A stretch of 64,000 nucleotides of DNA, taken from NCBI RefSeq assembly GCF_014270065.1, contig NZ_JACNME010000004.1:310001-374000 (forward strand), written 5' to 3'. Every line of letters begins with the position of its first letter. Position 1 is the stretch's first letter. The notes beneath the pieces are model-generated. The model was given only the letters and a program-made list of their open reading frames with translations, was not told the DNA's origin and searched no databases. Below are positions 33,903-43,223 of the stretch, piece by piece. The stretch is from Quadrisphaera sp. RL12-1S. Lineage in GTDB: Bacteria; Actinomycetota; Actinomycetes; Actinomycetales; Quadrisphaeraceae. Position numbers and translations under genes: made by a program.

Positions 33903-35633
33903 GTGACCCAGGACACCTCGCGCGCGACGACGCCCTCGACCGCGCCGCGCATCCCCGCCCAGCCCGGGACGCCACCGAGCTCCGGCAGCCCGTCGGACGG
34001 CGACCTCAGCGTCGCCCACGCCGCCAGCGAGACGCTGGAGGACTACACCCTCCGGTTCGCCCCGCGCTCCTACCGCCGCTGGTCCACCGGCGTCGTCGCC
34101 GTCTCGGCCCTCGGCGGCATCGCCTACCTCGCCGACTTCGCCATCGGCGCCAACATCGGCATCTCCTACGGCACCACCAACGCGCTGTGGGGCATCGGCG
34201 TCTTCGCCGTCGTCGTGCTGGCCACCGGGTTCCCGCTGGCCTACTACGCCGCCCGCTACAACCTCGACCTCGACCTCATCACCCGCGGCGCCGGCTTCGG
34301 CTACTACGGGTCGGTGGTCACGAACGTCATCTTCGCGACGTTCACGTTCATCTTCTTCGCCCTCGAGGGCTCGATCATGGCGCAGGGCCTGCAGCTGGGC
34401 CTGGGCGTGCCGCTGTGGCTCGGGTACGCCGTCTCCACCGTCATCATCTTCCCGCTGGTGGTCTACGGCATGAAGGTGCTCAGCACCCTCCAGCTGTGGA
34501 CGACGCCGCTGTGGCTCGTGCTCATGGTCGCCCCGTTCGCCTACCTCCTCATCAGCCACCCCGACTCGGTCGGCGACTTCTTCGCCTACCAGGGCGAGAA
34601 CGGCGACGGCCGCCCGAGCTTCGGGGCGGTGATGCTGGCAGCGGGCGTGTGCCTCAGCCTCATCGCGCAGATCGCCGAGCAGATCGACTACCTGCGCTTC
34701 ATGCCGCCCAAGACCGCCGAGAACGGGCGGCGCTGGTGGGCCGCGGTGCTGCTCGCCGGCCCGGGCTGGGTGCTGTTCGGTGCGGCGAAGCAGGTGGTGG
34801 GGCTGTTCCTGGCGGTCTACATCCTGGCGTCCGCCACCGACGGTGGCGCCGCCATCGCCAACCAGCCCGTGCACCAGTTCCTCGAGATCTACCGCGACTG
34901 GATGCCCGCCTGGGCCGCCCTGGCTCTCGCTGTCGTCCTCGTGGTCATCAGCCAGGTCAAGATCAACGTCACCAACGCCTACTCCGGCTCCCTGGCGTGG
35001 ACCAACTCCTTCACGCGCCTCACCAAGCGCTACCCGGGACGCCTGGTGTTCGTGGGCGTCAACCTGGCCATCGCGCTCGCGCTGATGGAGCTGAACATGT
35101 TCGACGTCCTCAACACGGTCCTGGGGTTCTACGCCAACTGCGGGATCGCGTGGATCGTCGTCGTCGCGGTCGACATCGCGGTGAACAAGCACGTGCTCGG
35201 GATCTCGCCGAAGCAGCCGGAGTTCCGCCGCGGGATGCTCTACGACGTCAACCCCGTCGGCTTCGTCTCCATGCTCGCGGCGGCCGGGGTCTCGATCGTC
35301 TGCTTCTTCGGCGGCCTCGGAGCCGCGCTGGCCCCCTTCAGCCCGCTGGTGGCCGTCGTGCTGGCCGCGGTGCTGCCGCCCGTGCTGGCCATCGCCACGA
35401 AGGGCCGCTACTACCTGCGGCGCACCGACGACGGCCTCGACGCCCCGCTGGTCGACGACGACGGCAACCCGTCCGGCGAGGTCATGACCTGCCACGTCTG
35501 CCACCAGGGCTTCGAGCGCCCGGACCTTGCTGCCTGCGCGGCGCACTCCGCCGTCGTCTGCTCGCTGTGCCTGTCCACGGACCGGACCGGGGAGCACGTG
35601 CTGCCCGCGGACCCGCCGCTGGCCCGCGCCTGA
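33903..35633 (+). CDS. NCS1 purine/cytosine permease-like protein with Cys/His-rich tail
   Basis: 576 residues. A soluble Pro/Thr-rich N-terminus (about 1-60) precedes 12 hydrophobic segments. ADFAIGANIGISYGTTNALWG and FPLAYYAARYNLDLDLITRGAGFGYYGS are NCS1 helix 1-3 motifs (cytosine/purine transporters). After the last helix a cytoplasmic tail carries CHVCHQGFERPDLAACAAH and VVCSLCLS (about 530-562): at least five Cys and two His in CxxC-like pairs, likely a metal site. The known substrates of the family are nucleobases and hydantoins; this member is not assigned. The tail is the unusual part. Confidence 0.85.
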   Translation: MTQDTSRATTPSTAPRIPAQPGTPPSSGSPSDGDLSVAHAASETLEDYTLRFAPRSYRRWSTGVVAVSALGGIAYLADFAIGANIGISYGTTNALWGIGVFAVVVLATGFPLAYYAARYNLDLDLITRGAGFGYYGSVVTNVIFATFTFIFFALEGSIMAQGLQLGLGVPLWLGYAVSTVIIFPLVVYGMKVLSTLQLWTTPLWLVLMVAPFAYLLISHPDSVGDFFAYQGENGDGRPSFGAVMLAAGVCLSLIAQIAEQIDYLRFMPPKTAENGRRWWAAVLLAGPGWVLFGAAKQVVGLFLAVYILASATDGGAAIANQPVHQFLEIYRDWMPAWAALALAVVLVVISQVKINVTNAYSGSLAWTNSFTRLTKRYPGRLVFVGVNLAIALALMELNMFDVLNTVLGFYANCGIAWIVVVAVDIAVNKHVLGISPKQPEFRRGMLYDVNPVGFVSMLAAAGVSIVCFFGGLGAALAPFSPLVAVVLAAVLPPVLAIATKGRYYLRRTDDGLDAPLVDDDGNPSGEVMTCHVCHQGFERPDLAACAAHSAVVCSLCLSTDRTGEHVLPADPPLARA

Positions 35634-35646
35634 CCCCCGCCCCCCA

Positions 35647-35689
35647 CCCGTCCGTGATCATGGGCGCGACGCCCATGATCACGGACGGG
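35647..35689. terminator. Perfect 20-bp hairpin built from CCGTGATCATGG repeat
   Basis: CCCGTCCGTGATCATGGGCG (35647-35666) pairs perfectly with 35670-35689 across a 3-base loop. It sits between the convergent permease and TIGR03085 genes and so probably terminates both; it is also two inverted copies of the dispersed repeat. Confidence 0.7.
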
Positions 35690-35695
35690 GGCGGG

Positions 35696-36370
35696 TCACA
35701 TCTGCTGGACCACGCCGGCGAACGCCGCCACCGCGTCGTCGGGGCCGCTGACCTCCACCTGCGCCGCGCCGCGGCGGCCGGTGGCGTGCAGCACCAGCTC
35801 CTCCACCTCACCGGTCACCACCACCTGGCGCTCGCGCCGCACCGCCACCAGCTGCGGCCCGGCCGGTACCACGAGCACCACGCCCACGGGCGAGCGGCGG
35901 TAGACCAGCCGCGCCAGCCCCTTGAGGCTGCGCCACAGCGCCTCGCGCTGGCCCGGCCGCAGCTCTTCGGCGCTCGCCGGGTCGGCCGGGTCCCACCCCG
36001 GGTCGGCGCGGCGCACGTCCTGCCCGTGCACGTAGAACTCCAGGCCGTTGGCCAGGGCCTCCACGGGCGGCAGCGCCTGCGGCGTCCAGCGCGGCGGCCC
36101 GGACCGGAACCGCTCCACCAGCTCGGCGAAGGGCAGCGCCCGCAGCTGGGCCTCCACGGCGTCGGCGTGGCCGGCGGCGCGGGCCAGCGCGGGGAGGCGG
36201 TCGCCGAGCCGCTCGCCCAGCTGGCGCGCCACGAACGCGTCGGGCCGTCCGTCGCGCACCACGAGGTGCACGGCCAGCTCGCGCGCGTCCCACCCGGCGC
36301 ACAGGGTCGGGGCGCCGGGGCCGGCGGCGGTGAGCAGGTCGGCGAGGCGAGCGCGGTCGGGTCCGGTCAC
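35696..36370 (-). CDS. TIGR03085-family metal-binding protein (DinB/MPI-like)
   Basis: 224 residues from the GTG at 36370, with GGAAGGA about 8 bases ahead (an in-frame ATG lies at 36379). LADLLTAAGPGAPTLCAGWDARELAVHLVVRD is the N-terminal helix pair of mycothiol-dependent maleylpyruvate isomerase-like proteins, with the metal-binding His. GLEFYVHGQDVRRADPGW carries the second conserved block, and the C-terminal half has VTGEVEELVLHATGRR, usual for TIGR03085. The family is actinobacterial; its reaction is not known but mycothiol chemistry is likely. Confidence 0.85.
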   Translation of the reverse strand: MTGPDRARLADLLTAAGPGAPTLCAGWDARELAVHLVVRDGRPDAFVARQLGERLGDRLPALARAAGHADAVEAQLRALPFAELVERFRSGPPRWTPQALPPVEALANGLEFYVHGQDVRRADPGWDPADPASAEELRPGQREALWRSLKGLARLVYRRSPVGVVLVVPAGPQLVAVRRERQVVVTGEVEELVLHATGRRGAAQVEVSGPDDAVAAFAGVVQQM

Positions 36371-36458
36371 GCCGCACATCCTTCCGCGCGCCGCGTCGCG
36401 GGGCAGCGCGGGAGCGGCTGTCGGTGCCTCGTGTTTCGATACACCAGGTGAGTTCCCT

Positions 36459-38396
36459 GTGAGACCCAGCGGCACGTTCCTGCCCGGCCTGGCCGTCCTC
36501 GCGCGCGGCGCCCGCGAGGAGCCGCGCCTGTTCGCGTGGGCGGTGTTCGGCAGCGTCGTCTACGGCGTCGGCACGGCCGGCAGCGGCTGGATGGTCGGCC
36601 GCGTCACCGAGGACGTGGTCGTCCCCGCCCTCACCCCCGGCTCGGGGGCGCGGGTCACCACGGGGGACGTGTGGCTGGCCGGCGCCACGCTGCTGGCCAT
36701 CACGCTGGTCACGGTGGGGGGTGTGCTCCTGCGGCGCATCTTCGCCGGCGCCACCATGTACGGCCTGCAGGCGCGCTACCGCCGCGCGCTCGCCCGCCGC
36801 TACCTCGACCTCCCGCTGAGCTGGCACCACTCCCACCCCGCGGGCCGCCTGCTCGCCACCGCCGCCTCCGACGTCGAGGCGACCTGGCAGGCCATGGCCG
36901 TGCTCCCGTTCGCGCTCGGCGTCGTCGTCCTCATCGGGGTGGCGGGGGCGGCCATGGTCGCCGCGGACCCGGTGCTGGGCGGCATCGGGCTGGTCGTGGT
37001 GCCCGCCCTCGTGGTGGCCAACGCCGCGTACTCGCGGGCCATGTCGCCGAAGGTGCGCCGCGTGCAGCGCCTGCGCGGAGAGGTCTCCGCCGTCGCTCAC
37101 GAGAGCTTCGAGGGCGCGCTCGTGGTGAAGACCCTCGGCCTGGCCGACGGCGAGGTGGAGCGCTTCGCGACCGAGGCCGGGCGCCTGCGGGACGCGAACG
37201 TGGCCGCCGGGCGCACCCGCGGCGCCTTCGACCCCGTCATCGAGGCGCTGCCGCAGCTCGGCACGCTGCTCGTCCTGGCCGTGGGCGCGGCTCGGGCCGC
37301 GGGCGGCTCCGCGGACGTCGGCGACATCGTCCAGGTCGCGTACATGCTGAGCCTGCTCGCGTTCCCGGTGCGGGCCATCGGCTGGACCCTCGCCGAGCTG
37401 CCGCGCACCGTCGCCGGCGACGCGCGCCTGCAGGGGGTGCTGCGCGAGGACGCCACCACGCCGTGGGGCACGCTGCACCCGGAGCGCTCCGCGGCCCCGG
37501 CCGCCCCCGCCACGCAGGGCCTGGAGCACCACCACCCCGTGCCCGTCCCCGACCCCGCCGACTCCGAGGACGACCACGACGACGACGGGCGCGGCCGCAC
37601 GCCGGCCGCTGCGCCCGCTGCACCCGCCACCCGTGCTCCTCGCGCCCCCCGGGCGCCCCGGCCCGTGCTGTCAGGGGTCGACCTCGAGCTGACGGCCGGC
37701 ACCACGACGGCGCTGGTCGGCGGCACCGGGTCGGGCAAGTCCACGCTGGCGGGGCTGCTGGTGCGGCTGGTCGACCCGACGTCGGGCCAGGTGCTGCTCG
37801 ACGGCGTCGACGTGCGCGAGCTCGCCGAGGGGGAGCTGGCGGGCGTGGCGGCCCTGGTGCCGCAGTCCACGTTCGTCTTCGACGACACCGTGCGCGGCAA
37901 CGTGGCCCTCGGCCTGGGGGTCACCGACGACGACGTGTGGGCCGCGCTGCGCCTGGCCCGGGCCGAGGGCTTCGTCGCGGCCCTGCCCGACGGGCTCGAC
38001 ACGCGCGTGGGGGAGCGCGGCGCGTCGCTGTCCGGTGGCCAGCGCCAGCGGCTCGCGCTGGCGCGGGCTCTGGTGCGCCGGCCCCGCCTGCTCGTGCTGG
38101 ACGACGCCACCTCCGCCCTCGACCCCGCCGTCGAGCGCGCCGTGCTCGACGGGCTCGGCGCCTCCTTCGACGGCGAGCAGGGCACCACCGTGGTGGTGGT
38201 CGCCTCCCGGCCGGCGACCATCGCCCTGGCCGACGAGGTGGTGCACCTCGAGCGCGGCCGCGTGGTGGACCGGGGCACGGCCGCCGACCTGCTGGAGCGG
38301 GACGAGGGCTACCGCGAGCTGGTCTCGGCGTACGCCCGGGCGGCCCGGGAGCGGGCCGCCGCCAGCAGCCCGAGCAGCGAGGGGAGCGTCGCGTGA
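36459..38396 (+). CDS. ABC exporter half, degenerate ATPase site
   Basis: 645 residues from the GTG at 36459, with AGGTGAG ahead. Six-helix membrane domain (about 15-300), then the nucleotide-binding domain. A long Pro/His/Asp-rich linker (about 335-400, with HHHPVPVPDPAD) joins them. Walker A GGTGSGKST and signature LSGGQRQR are normal, but Walker B reads LLVLDDATS (Asp instead of the catalytic Glu) and the H-loop reads VASRPAT (Ser instead of His). These are the marks of the degenerate partner in heterodimeric exporters such as TM287/288. Four-base overlap with the second half. Confidence 0.92.
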   Translation: MRPSGTFLPGLAVLARGAREEPRLFAWAVFGSVVYGVGTAGSGWMVGRVTEDVVVPALTPGSGARVTTGDVWLAGATLLAITLVTVGGVLLRRIFAGATMYGLQARYRRALARRYLDLPLSWHHSHPAGRLLATAASDVEATWQAMAVLPFALGVVVLIGVAGAAMVAADPVLGGIGLVVVPALVVANAAYSRAMSPKVRRVQRLRGEVSAVAHESFEGALVVKTLGLADGEVERFATEAGRLRDANVAAGRTRGAFDPVIEALPQLGTLLVLAVGAARAAGGSADVGDIVQVAYMLSLLAFPVRAIGWTLAELPRTVAGDARLQGVLREDATTPWGTLHPERSAAPAAPATQGLEHHHPVPVPDPADSEDDHDDDGRGRTPAAAPAAPATRAPRAPRAPRPVLSGVDLELTAGTTTALVGGTGSGKSTLAGLLVRLVDPTSGQVLLDGVDVRELAEGELAGVAALVPQSTFVFDDTVRGNVALGLGVTDDDVWAALRLARAEGFVAALPDGLDTRVGERGASLSGGQRQRLALARALVRRPRLLVLDDATSALDPAVERAVLDGLGASFDGEQGTTVVVVASRPATIALADEVVHLERGRVVDRGTAADLLERDEGYRELVSAYARAARERAAASSPSSEGSVA

Positions 38397-40201
38397 GCAC
38401 CACCGCCGTCCCCCGTCCGGCCACCTCGGCCCCTGTGGCCCCCGCGCCGAAGCCGCAGGGGGTGGTGGCCCGCGCCCGGGAGCTGGCCCCGGAGGTCGCG
38501 CAGGGCCTCGGCCTCACCCTCGTGTTCGCGAGCATCACCACGCTGGGGCGCATCGTCGTCCCGGTCGCCGTGCAGCAGACCATCGACACGGGCCTGCGGG
38601 CCCCGGGCGGGGTGGACGCCGGGCGCGTCGCGCTCGTCGCGTCAGCGGCCGCCGTCGTCGTCCTGCTCACGATGGGGACGTCGTGGCTGGTGAACTACCG
38701 GCTCTTCCGCGCCACCGAGGCGGGTCTGGCGAGCCTGCGGACGCGGGCGTTCGCGCACGTGCACCGCCTGGCGGTGCTGACCCAGAGCGGTGAGCGGCGC
38801 GGGTCGCTGGTCAGCCGCGTCACCTCCGACGTCGACACCATCTCCACCTTCCTGCAGACCGGCATGGTGGTGCTGGTGCTGGCCGTCGGGCAGCTGCTGC
38901 TGGCCACGGTGCTGATGTTCGTCTACTCCTGGCAGCTGGCGCTGCTGGTGCTGGCCTGCTTCGTGCCGGTGCTGGCGTTCCGGGGCCGGCTGCAGCGCCC
39001 GGTGACGCGGGCCTACCAGCAGGTGCGGCTGCGGATGGGCGAGCTGCTCGGCGCACTGTCGGAGACGGTGGTCGGCGCCGACGTCATCCGCGCCCACGCC
39101 GCCTCCGAGCGCAGCTGGCGCTCGGTCGACGCCGCCGTCGAGGCCCACCGCTCCCAGGCGGTGCGGGCCCAGGTGGCCACCGCCTCCACGTTCTCCGTGG
39201 GCGTCTTCGTCTCCGGGCTCGTGCTGGCGCTCGTCGTGGTCGCGGGGACCCTGCTGGGGGTCGACGGCGACATCACCCTCGGGCGGCTGCTGGCCTTCCT
39301 GTTCATCATCGGGCTGTTCGTCATGCCGGTGCAGGCCGCCACCGAGGTGCTCAACGAGCTGCAGAACGCCCTGGCCGGGTGGCACCGGGTGGTGGAGCTC
39401 ATCGACACGTCCGTGGTGGTGCCCGACCCGTCACCGGCCGAGGCCGCAGCGCTGCCCGCCGGGCCCGTCGAGGTGCGCCTGGAGGGGGTCGGGTACACCT
39501 ACCCCGGCACCACCGCGCGGGTGCTGGCCGACGTCGACCTCGTGCTGCCCGCCGGCTCGCGCATCGCGGTGGTCGGGGAGACGGGGTCCGGCAAGACGAC
39601 GCTGGCGCGGCTGGTCACACGCCTCGTGGACCCCGACGCCGGTCGCGTGCTGCTCTCCGGCGTCGACGCGCGCCGGGTGCCCGAGGCGTCGCTGCACCGC
39701 CGGGTGGTCGCCGTGCCGCAGGAGGGGTTCCTCTTCGACACCAGCGTCGGCGAGAACATCCGGCTCGGCCGTCCCGGCGCCACCGACGCCGACGCGCTCG
39801 AGGCGCTGGCCGAGCTGGGCCTGCAGCGGTGGCTGGAGCAGCTGCCCGACGGGCTCGACACCCCGGTCGGCCAGCGCGGTGAGCGGCTCAGCGCGGGGGA
39901 GCGCCAGCTCGTGGCGCTCGCACGGGCGCACCTGGCCGACCCAGACCTGCTGGTCCTCGACGAGGCGACCTCCTCGGTGGACCCGGCCACCGAGGTGCGG
40001 CTGCAGCGGGCGCTGGAGCACGTGCTCAGCGGGCGCACGTCGGTGGCGATCGCGCACCGGCTGTCCACGGCCGAGGCGGCGGACGCGGTGGTGGTCGTCG
40101 ACGCCGGTCGGGTGGTGGAGGTGGGGCCGGCGTCCGAGCTGGCGCACGCCGGGGGCCCGTACTCGCGCCTGCACGCGGCCTGGACCGCGCAGCACGTCTG
40201 A
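38393..40201 (+). CDS. ABC exporter half, canonical ATPase site
   Basis: 602 residues, starting at a GTG that overlaps the previous stop. Membrane domain about 30-320, nucleotide-binding domain after about 355. Walker A GETGSGKTT, Walker B LLVLDEATSSVDP and H-loop IAHRLST are intact, but the signature is LSAGERQ. In a heterodimer this signature would face the degenerate Walker site of the partner. Together the pair forms one multidrug- or lipid-type exporter of unknown substrate. The gene ends just before a perfect terminator. Confidence 0.93.
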   Translation: MSTTAVPRPATSAPVAPAPKPQGVVARARELAPEVAQGLGLTLVFASITTLGRIVVPVAVQQTIDTGLRAPGGVDAGRVALVASAAAVVVLLTMGTSWLVNYRLFRATEAGLASLRTRAFAHVHRLAVLTQSGERRGSLVSRVTSDVDTISTFLQTGMVVLVLAVGQLLLATVLMFVYSWQLALLVLACFVPVLAFRGRLQRPVTRAYQQVRLRMGELLGALSETVVGADVIRAHAASERSWRSVDAAVEAHRSQAVRAQVATASTFSVGVFVSGLVLALVVVAGTLLGVDGDITLGRLLAFLFIIGLFVMPVQAATEVLNELQNALAGWHRVVELIDTSVVVPDPSPAEAAALPAGPVEVRLEGVGYTYPGTTARVLADVDLVLPAGSRIAVVGETGSGKTTLARLVTRLVDPDAGRVLLSGVDARRVPEASLHRRVVAVPQEGFLFDTSVGENIRLGRPGATDADALEALAELGLQRWLEQLPDGLDTPVGQRGERLSAGERQLVALARAHLADPDLLVLDEATSSVDPATEVRLQRALEHVLSGRTSVAIAHRLSTAEAADAVVVVDAGRVVEVGPASELAHAGGPYSRLHAAWTAQHV

Positions 40202-40210
40202 CCCGCCCAC

Positions 40211-40245
40211 CCGGAACCGCAGCCGAGCGCTGGCTGCGGTTCCGG
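40211..40245. terminator. Perfect 14-bp hairpin between convergent genes
   Basis: CCGGAACCGCAGCC (40211-40224) pairs perfectly with GGCTGCGGTTCCGG (40232-40245), 7-base loop. It separates the ABC exporter from the convergent aldo/keto reductase. Confidence 0.8.
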
Positions 40246-40254
40246 GGCTGGCGG

Positions 40255-41265
40255 TCAGGCGGGGCGCTGGTAGGGAGCGCTGGCCGCGGTGAGGGCCGGG
40301 TCGGAGGCGACGACGCCGCCGAGCAGGTCGTCGATCTTCGTCATGACCTCGGCGGGCAGGCGCACGCCCGAGGCCTTGACGTTGTCGGTGACCTGCTCCG
40401 GCCGGGACGCGCCGATGATCGCCGCGGCCACGTTGTCGTTCTGGAGCACCCACGCCACCGCGAGGGCCGCCATCGACAGGCCGAGGTCGGCGGCCACCGG
40501 CTTGAGCTCCTGGACGGCGGCGAGCACGTCGTCGCGCATCCACCGGGAGATCATCTGCGCGCCGCCCTTGTCGTCCGTCGCGCGGCTCCCCGCCGGCGGC
40601 TGCTGGCCGGGCAGGTACTTGCCCGTGAGCACGCCCTGCGCCACGGGGGAGAAGACGATCTGCGACAGCCCCAGCTCCCGCGAGGTCGGCACGACCTGCC
40701 CCTCGATGACGCGGTACAGCGCCGAGTACTGCGGCTGGTTCGAGACCAGGCGGAAGCCCGCCTGGGTGGCGAGCGCCTGGCCGGCGCGGATCTGGTCCGC
40801 GGTCCACTCCGAGACGCCGATGTAGAGGGCCTTGCCAGCGGCCACCACGTCCGCGAAGGCCGAGATGGTCTCCTCCAGCGGCGTCTCGTGGTCGTACCGG
40901 TGGGCCTGGTAGAGGTCCACGTAGTCCATGCCGAGCCGCTCGAGGCTGTTGTCGATGCCCTCGAGGACGTGCTTGCGCGACAGGCCGACGTCGTTCTTCC
41001 CCTTCGGGCCGACCGGCCAGTACACCTTGGTGAAGACCTCGAGGGACTCGCGCCGCTCGCCCTTGAGCGCCTCACCGAGGACCACCTCGGCGGCGCCGTT
41101 GGCGTACACGTCGGCGGTGTCGAAGGTCGAGATGCCCGCGTCGAGCGCGGCGCGCACGCACTGCGTGGCGACGTCGTTCTCGACCTGCGAGCCGTGGGTC
41201 AGCCAGTTGCCGTAGGTGATCTCCGAGATCTTGAGACCGCTGCGTCCGAGCTTCCTGAACTCCAT
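40255..41265 (-). CDS. Aldo/keto reductase, potassium-channel beta-subunit type
   Basis: 336 residues from the ATG at 41265; an in-frame start four codons upstream lacks support. MEFRKLGRSGLKISEITYGNW opens the barrel. The catalytic tetrad is visible: Asp/Tyr in FDTADVYANGAAE, Lys in FTKVYWP and His in YQAHRYDHET. The stretches IGVSEWTADQI and IIGASRPEQV are typical of the AKR6/AKR14 group (YghZ, Kv-beta). It should reduce aldehydes or ketones with NADPH; no substrate can be assigned. Confidence 0.92.
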   Translation of the reverse strand: MEFRKLGRSGLKISEITYGNWLTHGSQVENDVATQCVRAALDAGISTFDTADVYANGAAEVVLGEALKGERRESLEVFTKVYWPVGPKGKNDVGLSRKHVLEGIDNSLERLGMDYVDLYQAHRYDHETPLEETISAFADVVAAGKALYIGVSEWTADQIRAGQALATQAGFRLVSNQPQYSALYRVIEGQVVPTSRELGLSQIVFSPVAQGVLTGKYLPGQQPPAGSRATDDKGGAQMISRWMRDDVLAAVQELKPVAADLGLSMAALAVAWVLQNDNVAAAIIGASRPEQVTDNVKASGVRLPAEVMTKIDDLLGGVVASDPALTAASAPYQRPA

Positions 41266-41358
41266 GCCCCCATCCAACCGCGTCGGCGGCAGCGGCGCCC
41301 ACCCAGTCTGATGTCAGACCCCGGCCGGCCGCCGGCAGGGTCCGCGGGCCGCCTCCTG

Positions 41359-42000
41359 TCAGCCGCGCTCGGCCGTCGCGACGCGGCAGCTGCCCGCGGT
41401 CCCGGGGGCGACGCTGCCCGTGGCGACCACCTGCACGCTCTGGCCCGGCTCCACGGGCGGCTCCCCCGCCGAGAGCAGGAGGCCCCGTGACCCACCCGAG
41501 GCGTCGAGCACCTCGACGTAGACCGAGTACCGCGCAGCGCGGTCGGTCGAGTTGTGGACGGTGAGGTACGCCGCCTCGTCGTCCCGCGACGGCACGCACC
41601 TGTCGATCCGCACGTCCTGCTCCGCGGGCCGTTCTGGTCCGGCGGCCGCAGCGGCCTCCCGGCCCTCCCGGTGGTCGGCGGCCGCGGACCGCAGGAGCAG
41701 CGGCACGACGGCCAGGACCCCCACCGCAGCGAGCAGTCCCAGCGCCACCGCGCTCAGGCCGGCCCCGCGCCCTCCGGCGCCTCGGCGCGCCACCTGCAGC
41801 ACGCGTGCTCCGAAGAGGACGGCGGCCACCCCCGCGAGCAGGCCCAGCACGCGCAGGGGGAGGACGACGCCGAGGAGGAGGTACCCCGCACCCGGTGCGA
41901 GCACGGCCACCACCAGCGCGAGCGCGATGACCGCGCCGAGCACGCCGAGGGCCACGGCGGGTCCTGCCGGACCGCGGCGGGGCGCGGGATCGCTGGTCAC
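41359..42000 (-). CDS. Multi-segment membrane protein with extracytoplasmic beta domain
   Basis: 213 residues; the GTG at 42000 overlaps the stop of the cysteine desulfurase gene. Three or four hydrophobic segments (about 15-35, 40-75, 90-115) resemble DUF4190-like proteins, and the C-terminal half (about 125-213) is a small beta domain: ERPAEQDVRIDRCVPS, YLTVHNSTDRAARYSVYVEV and GTAGSCRVATAERG, with two cysteines that could pair outside the cell. Last gene of the nad operon. Function unknown; it need not be related to NAD. Confidence 0.65.
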   Translation of the reverse strand: MTSDPAPRRGPAGPAVALGVLGAVIALALVVAVLAPGAGYLLLGVVLPLRVLGLLAGVAAVLFGARVLQVARRGAGGRGAGLSAVALGLLAAVGVLAVVPLLLRSAAADHREGREAAAAAGPERPAEQDVRIDRCVPSRDDEAAYLTVHNSTDRAARYSVYVEVLDASGGSRGLLLSAGEPPVEPGQSVQVVATGSVAPGTAGSCRVATAERG

Positions 42001-43196
42001 AGGCGTGATCGTGACAGAGCCACGGGCAGCGCCGCCAGGAGCGCGTCGACGTCGGCGTCGGTGGAGCTCCACCCCAGCGTGGCGCGCACGGCGCTGCGGG
42101 CGGCACCGGCCGGGCCGCCGTCCAGCCCCATCGCCACCAGCACGTGCGAGGCGTCGTCGCTGTCCGCCGAGCACGCCGACCCCGACGAGCAGGCCACCCC
42201 CGCCAGGTCCAGCTCGGCCAGCACCACCTCTCCCGACAGCCCCGGCAGCACGAACGACGCGTGCCCCGGCAGGCGCCCCGCACCGGGCGCGGCGCCCGTC
42301 AGCGCCACCTCGACGCCCGCGGCGGCGCCCGCGGCCAGCACCCCGGCCACCAGCCGGTCGCGCAGCGCCGCCAGCCGCACCACCTCGTGCTCGCGCCGCG
42401 CCGCCGCCCCCGCCAGCGCCGTCGCGAGCCCCACCGCGGACGCCACGTCCACCGTGCCCGAGCGCCGCCCGCGCTCCTGGCCGCCGCCCAGGGCCACTGG
42501 CTCCAGCGGCGTCCCCGACCGCACGGCCAGCAGCCCCGACCCGCGCAGCCCGCCCAGCTTGTGCGCCGACACGCTCACCGCCGCCACACCCCCGCGCGCG
42601 GACCCCAGGGCCCACAGCTCGCGCAGGTCCAGCACCCCGGCGCTCTGGACGGCGTCCACGTGCAGCGCCACCCCGCGCTCGGCGCACAGCGCGGCCGCCC
42701 CGCCGGGCCCGGCGATCGGCTGCACGGTGCCGACCTCGTTGTTCGCGTGCATGACGGAGACCAGCGCCGTCCGCTCGGTCACCACCCGGTCCAGCTGCGC
42801 GAGGTCGAGGCGGCCCTCGGCGTCGACCCCGACGACGTCGACCCGCCACCCGCGCCGCTCCAGCTCGCGCGCCGGCTCCAGCACCGCGGAGTGCTCGACG
42901 GCGGTGGTGACGAGGTGCCGCTCGCGCCCGCGCGCCGCCACCACCGCGGGGGCGATCCCCAGCACGGCCAGCCCGTCGGACTCGGTCCCCCCCGAGGTGA
43001 AGACCACCTCACCCGGCCGGCACCCGAGGGCCGAGGCGGCGGTCGCGCGCGCACGCTCCAGCCCCTCCTTCGCCTGCTGGCCGGGGGTGTGCACGGATGC
43101 CGGGTTGGCCGTGACCTGCACGAGGTAGGGCCAGACGGCCTCCAGCACCTCCCGCGTGGGCGGGGAGGTGGCGGCGTGGTCGAGGTAGTGCGTCAT
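41997..43196 (-). CDS. Cysteine desulfurase, NifS/IscS type
   Basis: 399 residues. PLP enzyme that frees sulfur from cysteine. YLDHAATSPPTREVLEAVW starts the fold; TSGGTESDGLAVLG and HANNEVGTVQPI bind PLP; the Schiff-base Lys is K213 in SVSAHKLGG; the persulfide Cys is C342 in CSSGSACSADSDDASHV. In actinobacteria this gene sits with nadABC, where it likely supplies sulfur for the [4Fe-4S] cluster of NadA. It lies 27 bases after nadC. Confidence 0.93.
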   Translation of the reverse strand: MTHYLDHAATSPPTREVLEAVWPYLVQVTANPASVHTPGQQAKEGLERARATAASALGCRPGEVVFTSGGTESDGLAVLGIAPAVVAARGRERHLVTTAVEHSAVLEPARELERRGWRVDVVGVDAEGRLDLAQLDRVVTERTALVSVMHANNEVGTVQPIAGPGGAAALCAERGVALHVDAVQSAGVLDLRELWALGSARGGVAAVSVSAHKLGGLRGSGLLAVRSGTPLEPVALGGGQERGRRSGTVDVASAVGLATALAGAAARREHEVVRLAALRDRLVAGVLAAGAAAGVEVALTGAAPGAGRLPGHASFVLPGLSGEVVLAELDLAGVACSSGSACSADSDDASHVLVAMGLDGGPAGAARSAVRATLGWSSTDADVDALLAALPVALSRSRL

Positions 43197-43223
43197 CGCG
43201 GAGGTCCCCTGCGCCGGCCGCGG

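Noticed and set aside
36459-40201. A single fused 1221-residue ABC protein in one frame
   Set aside because: That long frame mixes a shadow of the first half with the true second half; two overlapping genes explain all motifs.
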